Of a stretch of 60,000 nucleotides of DNA, positions 1 through 9,520 are shown in pieces. Source of the stretch: Zygnema cylindricum (Eukaryota > Streptophyta > Zygnematophyceae > Zygnematales > Zygnemataceae); contig JBBHKE010000722.1 in assembly GCA_037447655.1 (NCBI GenBank), forward strand, positions 160,271-220,270, given 5' to 3'. The notes under the pieces are model-generated. The model was not told the origin of the DNA. It saw only the letters and a program-made list of their open reading frames with translations, and made no database searches. The position numbers were made by a program, and so were the translations under genes. Numbering within the stretch: the stretch's first letter is position 1; each line of letters starts with the position of its first letter.

Positions 1-1100
1 AGCAAGTAAAGGTGAAAACTAGAAACCGTGAATTGAAAGCCCGGCACAGGTGAATTGTACGCGCTTCTCGCTATATGTGTTGTTTGTTTTTTTTTTTTTT
101 TTTTTTTCAATGGTTTTTTTTTTATGATTTTGGTTCCTTCTCCAACTAGTCTCCCACGGGGAGATTTGCTGCTACACTAACCTACTGCAGGGTGGAACCC
201 TCACCGAATTTCGTGTGCCACCCGCGGTGTGGACGGTTGAGCACGGCCAACAAGGTATTCCGGTGTCACTCAACCGAAAGGGTCCAGGCATCCACGAACG
301 ACAACGTGATTTTCAAACCAAGTTCCGGGTCCTCAGGTCTTCTTCCCTATCTCTCAATATCCCATTGGCCGACTAATATGACGTGAAATTGGGCGACAAA
401 GATGGCAGGCGATCGCTACAGAAGGAAAAATTGAAATTGTTCGAAAGTGGTAGAGCCGATTATAGAAGAACGGCAAAACGGATGGATTTGATTTGCCGTC
501 TATTATAAAGGGTTATGAAAATATATATTTTTTGAGTAATAGCACGCCAAATTTGGCGCCGGATACACAAAAAACAATAAAAGAATGATAGAAATTCTTA
601 GTGGAAAGCCATGACCAAAGATTGTAGAAATTCGTCGGCGAAAAAACACGAGCTGATTTAAACGAAGGATGGCAAGAAGTGCAGAAATCCGGATGGTGGA
701 GTAAAGGAGCGCCAAATTGAGTGGCAAAGGTGGGAGGAGATTGTCACGTAAAAAAAATAGGAAATCGGCTGAAACTAGCAAAGTCGATTATGGAATGCAA
801 GACTGACGGACAACGCTGATGTCCAATTCGTACGGATTTCAACTTTTTTAAGAAAATTACGTAGTATCAGTCAATTCCATACTTTTCTTAAAGTTCGTGT
901 AGATTTCTATGTACGGACATGTACCAAAAAGCACAGAAGCGTAATCCTAGAAAATTTTCAAAAAATCTGAAACAGTATGGAATGTTAGCAAATGTGTTTG
1001 AAATTATACAGAAAGTGTATCCTATAAAACCTAAATGTACAAACATCTAAGGCAACTATACTAACATATAAATAAACGTACGGCAATGTACCGTAAAAAC
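1..1100. other. Intergenic, no gene recognised
   Basis: I see no supported gene here. A long T run lies near 87-107 and short open frames are present, but none has a recognisable domain, splice borders or homology to other parts of the window. From about 830 the sequence becomes rich in GTAC/CGTAC words, like the transposon-derived DNA to the right. Confidence 0.5.
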
Positions 1101-1490
1101 TACACCGTGAATAACTATTAGCGGAATGAAATAAATAGCGTAATAAAATAAGGGAATTGCTAATCGCAGAGGCAATTTTTGTTACGCGCAGATAGTCGTC
1201 AAAAATTGTACGTTTAAAGTACATTTCCGTACAAGCTACGTACGTTTAAGTTTAGATTTGATGGTTAATCCGTCAAACAACTTTTGCTAGCGAAAGGTTG
1301 TAACGGGGGTTAAAAAAGTGTCCCGGTTGCGAAGTCCACTGTCATAGAAAAAAAAAAAATCACACGGCCAGCGAAGGTTTACTTAAACAAAACAAAACTG
1401 CGGCAGCCACATATAAATAAAAATGGTTGCGCGCAGGTAGTTTCTCACTTTACGTGAGCTCCACACACCAATTTTTGACTTAGGCACTTA

Positions 1491-2249
1491 GGGTGTGTCC
1501 CCATGTGCATAAGTAAGGGTTTTTTTTTGTCGTTTTGCCCTAAAACTTAACGCCGTACTGCCTAAGTTGCAACTATACGAACGAATCGCAAATTTGTAGA
1601 GTACAATTTGCGTACAAAAATTCGTCGTCCTGTGATTTTCAACCCACTTCTACGACAAAAAACGTCATCTTCAAACCTTTGTTTAAAACACATGCGCGAT
1701 GTGATTTAAAATTATGTTTTTTCGATTGACAAATAGGAACATTTTTCGCACGTGCCTTAAATTTCGAAAAAAATCCTACGATTTCCAAGGACAAAGAAAA
1801 GTACATAGTTCCCTATGTTGTGTCCGTTTGCGTTATAGTAACACGAAAAGAAGTACACAGTTCGTTTGATTTTGTCCGTTTTCATCCAGTACGGACTTTT
1901 TATTTGCAAGGATCTTCAAGTTCCGATGCCATTTCACCTCTAGCAGAGAGGCGATGCGAAGGGCAAAGCGCATCTTCTTCAACCGTAAAACTGCTAAGCT
2001 GGAATGCGGTACGGCTACAATGTCACGATAAGACATGCCATGTCACAAAGTAGTTCCAAAAAATAGCGTGCGACCACAGATTGTAGACGTTGACAGCCGT
2101 TATAGTTATTGTTGACGTATACAATCATCACAAGTGTAAGTTGCGATTTCGTCCTTACAGACATAGGGACACTTGAAAACCGGGTCCGGCGGATCCGCGC
2201 TAAAATACAAAGTAAGTTCACTAAGTTACAAGTACATGGGGACATACCC
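1491..2249 (+). mobile_element. Harbinger-like MITE E (TTA duplication)
   Basis: The 759-bp element has inverted ends beginning GGGTGTGTCCCCATGT on the left and GGGTATGTCCCCATGT on the right, flanked by TTA at 1488-1490 and 2250-2252. A GGG start with a TTA duplication is typical of PIF/Harbinger elements. The opposite arm of H reads straight through this point (near 2458-2466), giving an empty-site comparison. No transposase is encoded; short open frames inside are not coding. Longer relatives are E2 (43395-45126) and F (45264-46743). Confidence 0.72.
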
Positions 2250-2252
2250 TTA

Positions 2253-2457
2253 GCCGCAAAAATATAATCTAATCGCGAACCGTTATAATTTAAAGGACGA
2301 CTTACGACATCTATAAACTTGCACGAAACAAAATTAACTTCACATATAATCATAAGTTGATTCTGTATGAAGTTAATTTTGTTTCGTGCGAGTTTTTAGA
2401 TGTCGTAAGTCGTCCTTTAATTTATAACGGTTCGCGATTAGATTATATTTTTGCGGC
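2253..2457. repeat. Near-perfect inverted repeat at the centre of H
   Basis: Two arms of about 92 bp (2253-2344 and 2366-2457) are nearly exact reverse complements, separated by roughly 21 bp. Both arms contain the words GCCGCAAAAATATAATCTAA and CGCGAACCGTTATAA in opposite orientation. This is the hairpin centre of the foldback element; a single diverged copy of the arm is at 58313-58430. Confidence 0.85.
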
Positions 2458-2510
2458 TACGTGCCTAAGTCAAATGTTGGTGTGTGGAGCTCACGTGAAG
2501 TGAGAAACTA

Positions 2511-3047
2511 CACCGCGCATCGTTATTAGTGTCAAGGTTTGAATAGTGTGGAAGTAAATTTATCGTAATTAATGCTAATTAAGTATTTGATTTTTTTTTT
2601 AAAATGTGTATTCTAATTTCGGCGTTTTTGCTAATTTGGAACAGCAAAAATGGAATATTTTGTGTAAGATTATATACATTATTATATGTATCCGTACAAA
2701 AATAAAAAATCGTACAGCGTCAAGAAATTTATGTTTTCGTACATGTCAGACTAATTTACGTGTCAGACCAATCCCGTTTTTTTACCGCACGTTCCCATGT
2801 GTGCGCGTCTGATTTTATTCATTTACTGTAAAATTTTCACATGAAAAGGTACCTTTATGTACGGCCTGTCATCGACCGTACACCACACTATTTAGATATT
2901 ATTGTACTTTCGTTATTTACCCTATTTTTTACGGTACCTTAATAAATGTCAAAGAAAAATTAAAATCATGTATCCTATTTGGGGAAAAAAAATCAAAATT
3001 TTAAGAACCCAAATTAGAGTTGTTGACACTAATAACGATGTGCGGTG
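2511..3047 (-). mobile_element. TA-flanked MITE A (CACCGCG family)
   Basis: A 537-bp element with inverted ends starting CACCGCGCATCGTTATTAGTG and CACCGCACATCGTTATTAGTG, flanked by TA at 2509-2510 and 3048-3049. It is the same family as element B (57016-58259): flanks and interior match in reverse orientation, and both sit in the same position of the foldback arm. The left arm of H has the unoccupied site at 1438-1439 (GCGCAGGTAGTTTCTCAC). No open frame of interest is present; it is non-autonomous. Confidence 0.78.
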
Positions 3048-3806
3048 TACCTGCGCGCAGCCATTTTTATTTATATGTGGCTGCCGCAGTTTTGTTTCAG
3101 TAAACCTGTTGGCCATGTGAATTGTTTTTTTTTTATGACGGTCGACGTTCGCAACTGGGACACTTTTTTAACCCCCGATACAACATTTCGCCAGCAAAAG
3201 TTGTTTGTCGGATTGACCGTCAAATCTAAACTTAAAGGTACGTAGCTTGCACGTAAATGTAGTTCAAATGTACAATTTCTGACAACTATGTGCGCGCAGC
3301 AAAAATAGTCTCTGCGATTAGCAATTCCCTAAAACAATTAGCATCATTTACGCTATTTGAGAATGTTTTTTTTTTTGGAAATTATTTTTTATTCTAATTT
3401 TTCGTATTCTCTAATTTGTACACTGCTTTGTAAAAAATTTTGGAGCATAATTTATCCACACTAAAATATGCGTTTGTACGAAACTGTTCAAATTGCACGC
3501 CGTCGTTTTTTTTGACATCCGCGTATGCTGGAAAATACTTACGCAATTACATGTTAGCGCTACTACGGGACAGCGTGAATGTTTTTTATGAACTTTTATA
3601 CTTGAAAAGGTACAAAATAGAACGTCTTTGACATTCTGTACACCATACTATTTATACTGGCACTATATTAGAGTCATAAATCCTATTTAATAGGCTACCT
3701 CAAATAACGTGTAATAACATTTAGAATGTTTAATTCTATTTGAGAATTTGCCAAAAAAGCAGGGTACCTCAATTAGCGTTCAACACGCTAATAGCAATTC
3801 ACGGTG

Positions 3807-4632
3807 TAGTGTTGAATATCGAGGACCGTTTGCGATAATCGATATATATCGAATTTCAGGTACCTAATATCCGATTTATCGCTTCGATATATGGAATATC
3901 AAATTATCGAGATATATCGCCAATTTATTGAGGCATTAAAAAAAGAAAAAAAATAAAAATTTTCATTGGTTTTCAAAGTCACGTGCCTTCGGACAAAGTG
4001 ACTTCAAAATCTTTGCCGAAATGAAATACGGTTTTTTCCTGAAAGTTAGCAGAGTGAAGAAGATCTTTGAGGTACATTGAAGAGGTACACTTGCGAAGTA
4101 CACGTAGGTAATGGGCAAGTACGGTTTTCCGTACGAAAATGGTCGATTTCCAAATATTTGATGATTTTAGAGATTTGATAGTCAGCTTGCATGGAACTAG
4201 TCATGTCAAAACACGAATGTTAAAACTTATTTACAGACGATACGCGATGTACCCGGGGCCTCTGTAATAAATAAATTTTGTTGTCCGTACTATTACATAT
4301 ACCTCTTGACGTAACAATACCCCGAACAAGTAATTATATGAATTACAGAATTAATATTTTTTTGTCGGTTACATTTTGTGGCGTCTACCTTTAAGTCACG
4401 GAACGAAAATCAAGTCGTACGTGGCATATCAGACAATTTGTCTTTTTTGCTAAAATAACATATTATATAAAAATATTAAATATTAAATTTAAAAATACTA
4501 TATATCGCAATATATATCGCAATATTTTATGTTGGTCTCGGTAAAATATATCGAGGATTCTGCTCGATTGATATTCGATGAATCGAATATCGAAATTATC
4601 GCAATATGAATTTACCCGATACCCAACACTAC
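3807..4632. mobile_element. ATATCG-rich inverted-repeat element G
   Basis: The segment starts TAGTGTTGAATATCG and ends with the complement of TAGTGTTGGGTATCG. The interior is rich in ATATCG/CGATAT words at both ends (3826-3925 and 4498-4610), giving many small palindromes. TAGTGTTG ends are reminiscent of some hAT MITEs, but I cannot find an 8-bp duplication, partly because the left end abuts the right end of H. No coding capacity. Confidence 0.5.
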
Positions 4633-6508
4633 TATAAACTCTAAAATCCACCCCTTAATAACCCTACGAAATGTATAAACACTTTACGTAAATGACCATT
4701 GCGGAACCAAAGAGGGAGAAAATGAAAGGGTGTACTGTCGGATGCACAGGCCCAAATCTCCCAAGACATGTGACTAGGGTTAAAGAAATTATAAATTGAG
4801 ATTTTCAGAAAAAAAGTTCATTTCATACAAGCCATTTTTTTAATGTTCCATACTTGATGGATTTTTTTTTGCAACACTATTTTCAATGTACTCTATATAT
4901 ATATTTAATGTTTTTATCTTTTACCATCTTAGCTTTGTTAATATAACTTTTACATCCTCTTATTTCATCATGGTTGATATTTATAAAAAAAAACAAATTG
5001 TCCTTCTCTCAAAAATGGTCGTTGGATTTGGAAGAAAGTCACACATTGAATTAAAAATAAAAGTTGTGACATGCCAGTTTTCATGCAAGAATATGTTAGC
5101 TTGATATACAATTCCGGATACAGGAGGCCAACAACTACTATTGGAGAAAAAGAGCTAAAAATTTAGTTACAAAATCTTTCAATAATATATATTCTTTCTT
5201 CAAAATTTAATGTCCTACATATTATTGGCCGGTGTCGCTCCCTCAATCTCACCCCCTTCACCAGTTTTGGCGTTCATTACTTCACTCCTATTCAAACCTC
5301 TTAATAAGTTAGAAAAGTGTATTGCCAATATGCTTCTTTGACAGTCATAAATAAATTTTACCACACTGATCCAACCTTCACCAAATCAAACGCAATAACA
5401 CAAAATATTACAATTATAACAATCTCGTGTAAGAGGATAAGAACAACTCAAACAAATGACCTACAGGAGATTGGAATAAAAAAAGTAATCCAAAACGAAA
5501 TAACTGAAAACAACCAACCACCACCAACTACGCAACTCACAAAGACCCGAGTGTCCATTAAACAACCTTCTTTTACAAGTCTCTACCACCAATAAATTTC
5601 ATATTGGACATTGAAAATGCTTGGTCTAATGTTTTGCTCTTTTTTAAATCGTGTCCCACATTCTAATTTTGTTAGGAAGTTTGAACCTTCCTAACAGATG
5701 GTGGTTGAAGAGAGGAAGGAAAGGGGTCACGAGGATGTTGGTGTCATGGACGACGAGGAGGTGGTGGTTTTTGCAACACAACAAAAAAATGCGAGAAGAA
5801 TTCCCATTGTCAATCACACAAATTCTCGCCATAGTACTAGCAATGTCTTTTAGAGAGCGGACTTCAAAGACGGTGGGGATATATGGAATAGTATAGCGGT
5901 AGTAAACAATTTAGTGTTTCGAACTATAAATTATTTGCAGTATATAGATATTCCCTTCTGTGTCTATTGAACATAAAAATCGACGTTGTGTTCCGACCCT
6001 ATTTCTACATATTTTAAGCATACAAAATTCTTCAAAAAACGTTACTTTCATTAAAATGAATGGTATATTTGGATAATAGGAAAACTGTAAGCTTGTGTCC
6101 GCGTTGAATTGTCATAAAACAAAAGCTTACATTCAAAATACATGCAAAGTTTATATCCTAAAAATTACACATCTTTTTATTTTGGGCTACATAATTTTTT
6201 CGAAAAATAGAGATCTTAGAAAAAAAAAAATCATGGGAGGGAATGACAACAAAAACGCTCAATCATGGAAAAATTTGTTGAATTTATTAGTAAATTTCAA
6301 AAATGGACTCTTACCAATTGTTTACACCTTTATATTTTACATTACTAAAATCTTAATTGATTGAGAGATATTGTCATTCACGGAGATGCTACCATAAACA
6401 TGTTAATGGTAAAGCAAGCATGAGAAAAAAAAACAAAAATTTAGAATTCAGTTTTATTTCCTCGAAATTATAGAGGACATTATAGTGTACGTCTTGTGAA
6501 AGAAATAC
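4633..6508. other. Unassigned AT-rich stretch
   Basis: No gene is recognised. Open frames near 5317-5595 (Asn/Gln/Thr-rich) and 5644-5896 have no domain and no clear splice context. The part next to 6508 could contain intron or downstream exons of the minus-strand cysteine-rich exon, but nothing supports a specific call. Confidence 0.4.
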
Positions 6509-6790
6509 CTACATTTGCAAGTGAACTTGTTGGCTTGGTTGTTGTATCCTTTCTTGCATGCACATGTCCGTGACGTCACCGTCGTCCCATTGGAGCGTAT
6601 ACCACCTCCCCCACAAAGCCCTCCTGGTTGGGTTGCATTGCAAAATGTTGCACAATCGCTTTTGCTTCGCTGTTGGTTGGGCGCACACCCAGATGGGAGG
6701 CTTGAGCCGAACAGGCAATTGAACTCCATCTCTCCACAAGTTGGGTAATCTCCAAAAATGGGTCCAGTGAAATAGTTGTTTGAAATACCA
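6509..6790 (-). CDS. Cysteine-rich internal exon, partial gene of unknown function
   Basis: A 282-nt open segment lies between a good acceptor (GTTCACAG before 6790) and a good donor (AG|GTATTT after 6509), read on the minus strand. It encodes about 94 residues with ten cysteines in a spaced pattern (GDYPTCGEMEFNC ... DCATFC ... GLCGGGG ... RTCACKKGY ... FTCKC). The C-x-C-K-K-G-Y segment recalls secreted EGF-like or other disulfide-rich modules. Both borders are phase 2, so the exon is symmetrical and could be skipped or shuffled. No other exon of this gene could be placed, and no signal peptide is visible here. I cannot assign a function; an extracellular or luminal protein is the best inference. 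It could be a pseudogene remnant. Confidence 0.45.
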   Translation of the reverse strand, partial: WYFKQLFHWTHFWRLPNLWRDGVQLPVRLKPPIWVCAQPTAKQKRLCNILQCNPTRRALWGRWYTLQWDDGDVTDMCMQERIQQPSQQVHLQM

Positions 6791-7030
6791 CTGTGAACAC
6801 GCGCCCACATTGTAAAAGAAAATCCAAAAAAATCAACAACGACACTTATTATTATTTTTTATTTCGTGCTTTTGAATACTACAAGTGTATATCATATATT
6901 CCCCCTTTTTCTGCTCAATACCTGAAACAACTTTCGACCGAAATAACACATTATTTTCAACCAATGAACTTTTGGATAAATTAGAAGCAGTGACACGAGG
7001 CAACAGTGAGGCTCAGGTTGGTTTTCAAAT

Positions 7031-7112
7031 CTCCCTCCCTCTCTCTGTCTCTCTCTCTCTTCCTTCTCTCTCTCTCTATCTCCCTCTTCCCTTACCTCCT
7101 TCCCTCCCTCCC
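7031..7112. repeat. CT-rich tract
   Basis: An almost pure pyrimidine run (CTCCCT/CTCTCT). A complementary purine run lies at about 7635-7750, so the two could pair across roughly 520 bp. It sits upstream of the exon at 7776. Confidence 0.8.
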
Positions 7113-7634
7113 ACTAAAAAAATCTTTCCAGATAAAAAAAGTTGTTTGCAAAAAGAAATTTCCTGCAAATAAGTACTTCAAGTTTTCTTAATCAAGAGCT
7201 CTCGATGTGTTTTGTATCACAGTTTTAGTCAAGTTTTAGATTTTTCATAATAAGATTGTAAAGCGAAGACACACTGGACAGTGTAGAACGGAGTTGAAAA
7301 CTGTAATTTTTGTGAAAACGGACAAATTAATATTAAATACGTTTACAAATTTTTCAAAACCTTAACTCAATAGGTTAGAACTTAAGACTTTTAAGAAGTA
7401 AAAGTTCCAGTGTTAAAGGATTGTCAGAGTTGATAAGTGCATTTTTTCTTCCATTTTTGAGAAGAGCTTCAAACTGAAACTAAGTTGCATGTGAACTAAG
7501 TTAAATTGAGAAAACAAATGGTTTTTTTTCTTTTTTTTCCTTTTTGTTTGGTCGAAAAGTGTATGATAGAAATGATTCAAAATTTGAAATATATCAAGTT
7601 GTAGGTTCTTACATGAATTTATGGGAGTGATAGA

Positions 7635-7750
7635 TGGGGAGGGAGGGAGGAAGGCAGGGAATTTATCTAAAATTATGAGATAGAGGGAGAGAAGAGGAAA
7701 GGGAAGTGGGAGGGAGAGGGAGAATGAAATAAAGTAAGAAAGAAAATTGA
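7635..7750. repeat. GA-rich tract
   Basis: GGGAGGGAGGGAGG and related purine runs, broken by an AT-rich interval near 7660-7680. It is an approximate inverse of the CT tract at 7031-7112 and ends just before the acceptor of the next exon. Confidence 0.8.
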
Positions 7751-7775
7751 TATCCCTTTCTAACGGTCTTTGCAG

Positions 7776-8194
7776 GAAATTATTTTGCGTTTGCGTTCGA
7801 CCATGGAAGAACAAATTAACCTTATTGAGAAAGAAAACGGTGAACTTTCCCATTTGAAATTACTTGCTTCCAATATTATAGAATACAAAAAACAAGAATT
7901 ATGGAAAACTTGTGATAAGGATAGCAATCTTACAAACCTAATCCTAATTTTAGAACAAAAAAATATGATTTTAGAGCTCACGAGGAAGATTTCCAATAGC
8001 AGTTTTTGTTTAATAGAAATAGATGTACTAGAATTATTCAGTTATGGTGATAACGAGACAAATTGTGATCATTTGGAGATCATCGAATCACAGAAGAAAA
8101 CAATTCAAGAAGTTAATGGACGGATTTTCGAGGGATTTCAAAATTGTTCCAATATGAAATATAGTGACCGACCAAAGTGCAAAATGCCATTAAG
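7776..8194 (+). CDS. Coiled-coil-like exon, partial gene of unknown function
   Basis: A 419-nt open segment begins after a strong acceptor (GGTCTTTGCAG) and ends at a donor (TTAAG|GTATGA). It encodes about 139 residues rich in Glu, Lys, Leu, Ile and Asn, with heptad-like stretches such as RSTMEEQINLIEKENGELSH and HLEIIESQKKTIQEVNGRI. That composition suggests a coiled coil. The exon leaves phase 2. Neighbouring exons were not found. The next exon-like block on this strand (15131) does not join it in phase without a stop, so they are either different genes or have exons between them. No known domain is recognised. Length, clean borders and absence of stops make a real or recently dead exon more likely than chance. 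Confidence 0.45.
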
Positions 8195-9289
8195 GTATGA
8201 TTTTGTTTTCATATCTTTATTTTGATACGTGTTTTGCTTTGTTTATATACTAAATTTAATGTTGAATCATTTGAATTTACCGTGATTTTCCTTTTTCCTT
8301 TTTCCATTTACCTATTATGTACGAACATCTTGTCGTTTTTCATAAAATACATTTATTAGATGTTAACTTTTGTTGCGTGTTTTGATTTAGTCCGCCGTTC
8401 CACGTCTTGGTGTCCGCATCGAGGGCGTCGTATGTGGTTTCCAAAGAATACGTTAATTTTTGTGTGTGCTGTCGCTTTCGTCGTTGCTCTCGCAGTCGCT
8501 TGTTCTCGTCGCCGTCGCTGCGATATCGTTTCACATACTTGGTACGGTTAACTCGCATCGACGACATTGTGATTCCTTTTTTTGGCCACCTTGACGTCGT
8601 CGGCCGCTCAAAGTACTTGCGGTGCTGGCGGCCTCGTTCTTTGCAAACAATCTTGCAAAAACTAGAACGTTAATCTCGCCCGTACACCTGTACTTTTGAA
8701 ATCCTGTGACCCTTGTCCGATGAATGCCGTTGCTAATTGATTTTCGTCTCGGACCAATAAGAGCGTCACAATTTGTCATATGAGTTACATGTACTCTTTC
8801 ACGTATCAATCCGTTTCTGCGCCGTCCGATTTCGAAGTTGGCGGTGCAGATGTCGTTTTGGCAGTTTTCAATAAACGACGCCTTTGTCGCTTTGCACCGC
8901 TGCCGCTTTCCACAAAATGTACCTGCTGTACTTTGACCTAGGCCCCTGTCATCCCCATATAGGTAGAGATGCTCTTGTCTTTCGGTACTTTCTTCTTCAG
9001 AGCTTCTCCTTTGAAGTTCATTCTTGAATTTCTGTCTAAGTCCCCTTCTCTTTTTCTAATCTCTCTCAGGGTGCCGTATCCTAATGCCTGCCAATCGGAA
9101 TTAAAACTTAGGTTCTCTTTCTGCAGAGTTTTTCCTTCTCGGTTTCCTTCTATGAAACTAGCCTCATGACTTCCCCTCCAATCCCTAATCTATGGGGGAG
9201 TTCTCTTTTCCTTCTTCCCAATCACGTCTTCCGCTGCGGCCTTAATATTGGGACTTCTAATCTGGGAGAAATTTTGATGTCTCCCAGCT
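8195..9289. other. Unassigned stretch
   Basis: No gene recognised. 8380-8640 is locally richer in CG dinucleotides (GTCGC words), and 8969-9289 is pyrimidine-biased, but no splice-bordered open frame stands out. It may be the intron after the exon ending at 8194. Confidence 0.4.
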
Positions 9290-9520
9290 GTTTTTTGAAA
9301 AGGTATGTTTCCTTTCCCTTCCTCAATTCTATGGCGGAAGGTATCATTGTTACTGTTTTTAGTTTTCCTTCCTTTGGAAGCTACCCTCTTGAGAATTTTC
9401 TCTGTTGTTTTGAGAAAAAATATGTTTCCTTTCCCTTCCTCAATTTAATGGCGGAAAGTGTCATTGTTACTGTTTTCTGTTTTCCTTCCCTTCGAAGCTC
9501 CTCCCTTGAGAAATTACCCT
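9290..9520. repeat. Two-copy tandem duplication, 117-bp period
   Basis: TATGTTTCCTTTCCCTTCCT occurs at 9304 and again at 9421, and the following bases (AATGGCGGAA, ATTGTTACTGTTTT, TTCCTTCC, CTTGAGAA) repeat in the same order with a few substitutions. The offset is 117 bp, a multiple of three, but neither copy shows a convincing coding frame. Confidence 0.8.

Larger units (their letters stand above)
1103..3806. mobile_element. Foldback element H with long inverted arms (TA duplication)
   Basis: The ends are inverted repeats, reading CACCGTGAATAACTATTAGCG on the left and the complement of CACCGTGAATTGCTATTAGCG on the right. Both ends are flanked by TA (1101-1102 and 3807-3808), as in Tc1/mariner-type MITEs. 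The arms pair at 1160-1480 with 3045-3335 and meet in a tight palindrome at 2253-2457. The left arm holds insertion E (1491-2249) and the right arm holds insertion A (2511-3047); about 420 bp near 3340-3780 has no counterpart on the left. No transposase is visible, so it is non-autonomous. Another copy of the arm lies at 56216-58440. The family name is inferred from the TA duplication alone. Confidence 0.7.

Noticed and set aside
192-386. Short open frame near the window start
   Set aside because: No homology, no splice or start context, isolated.
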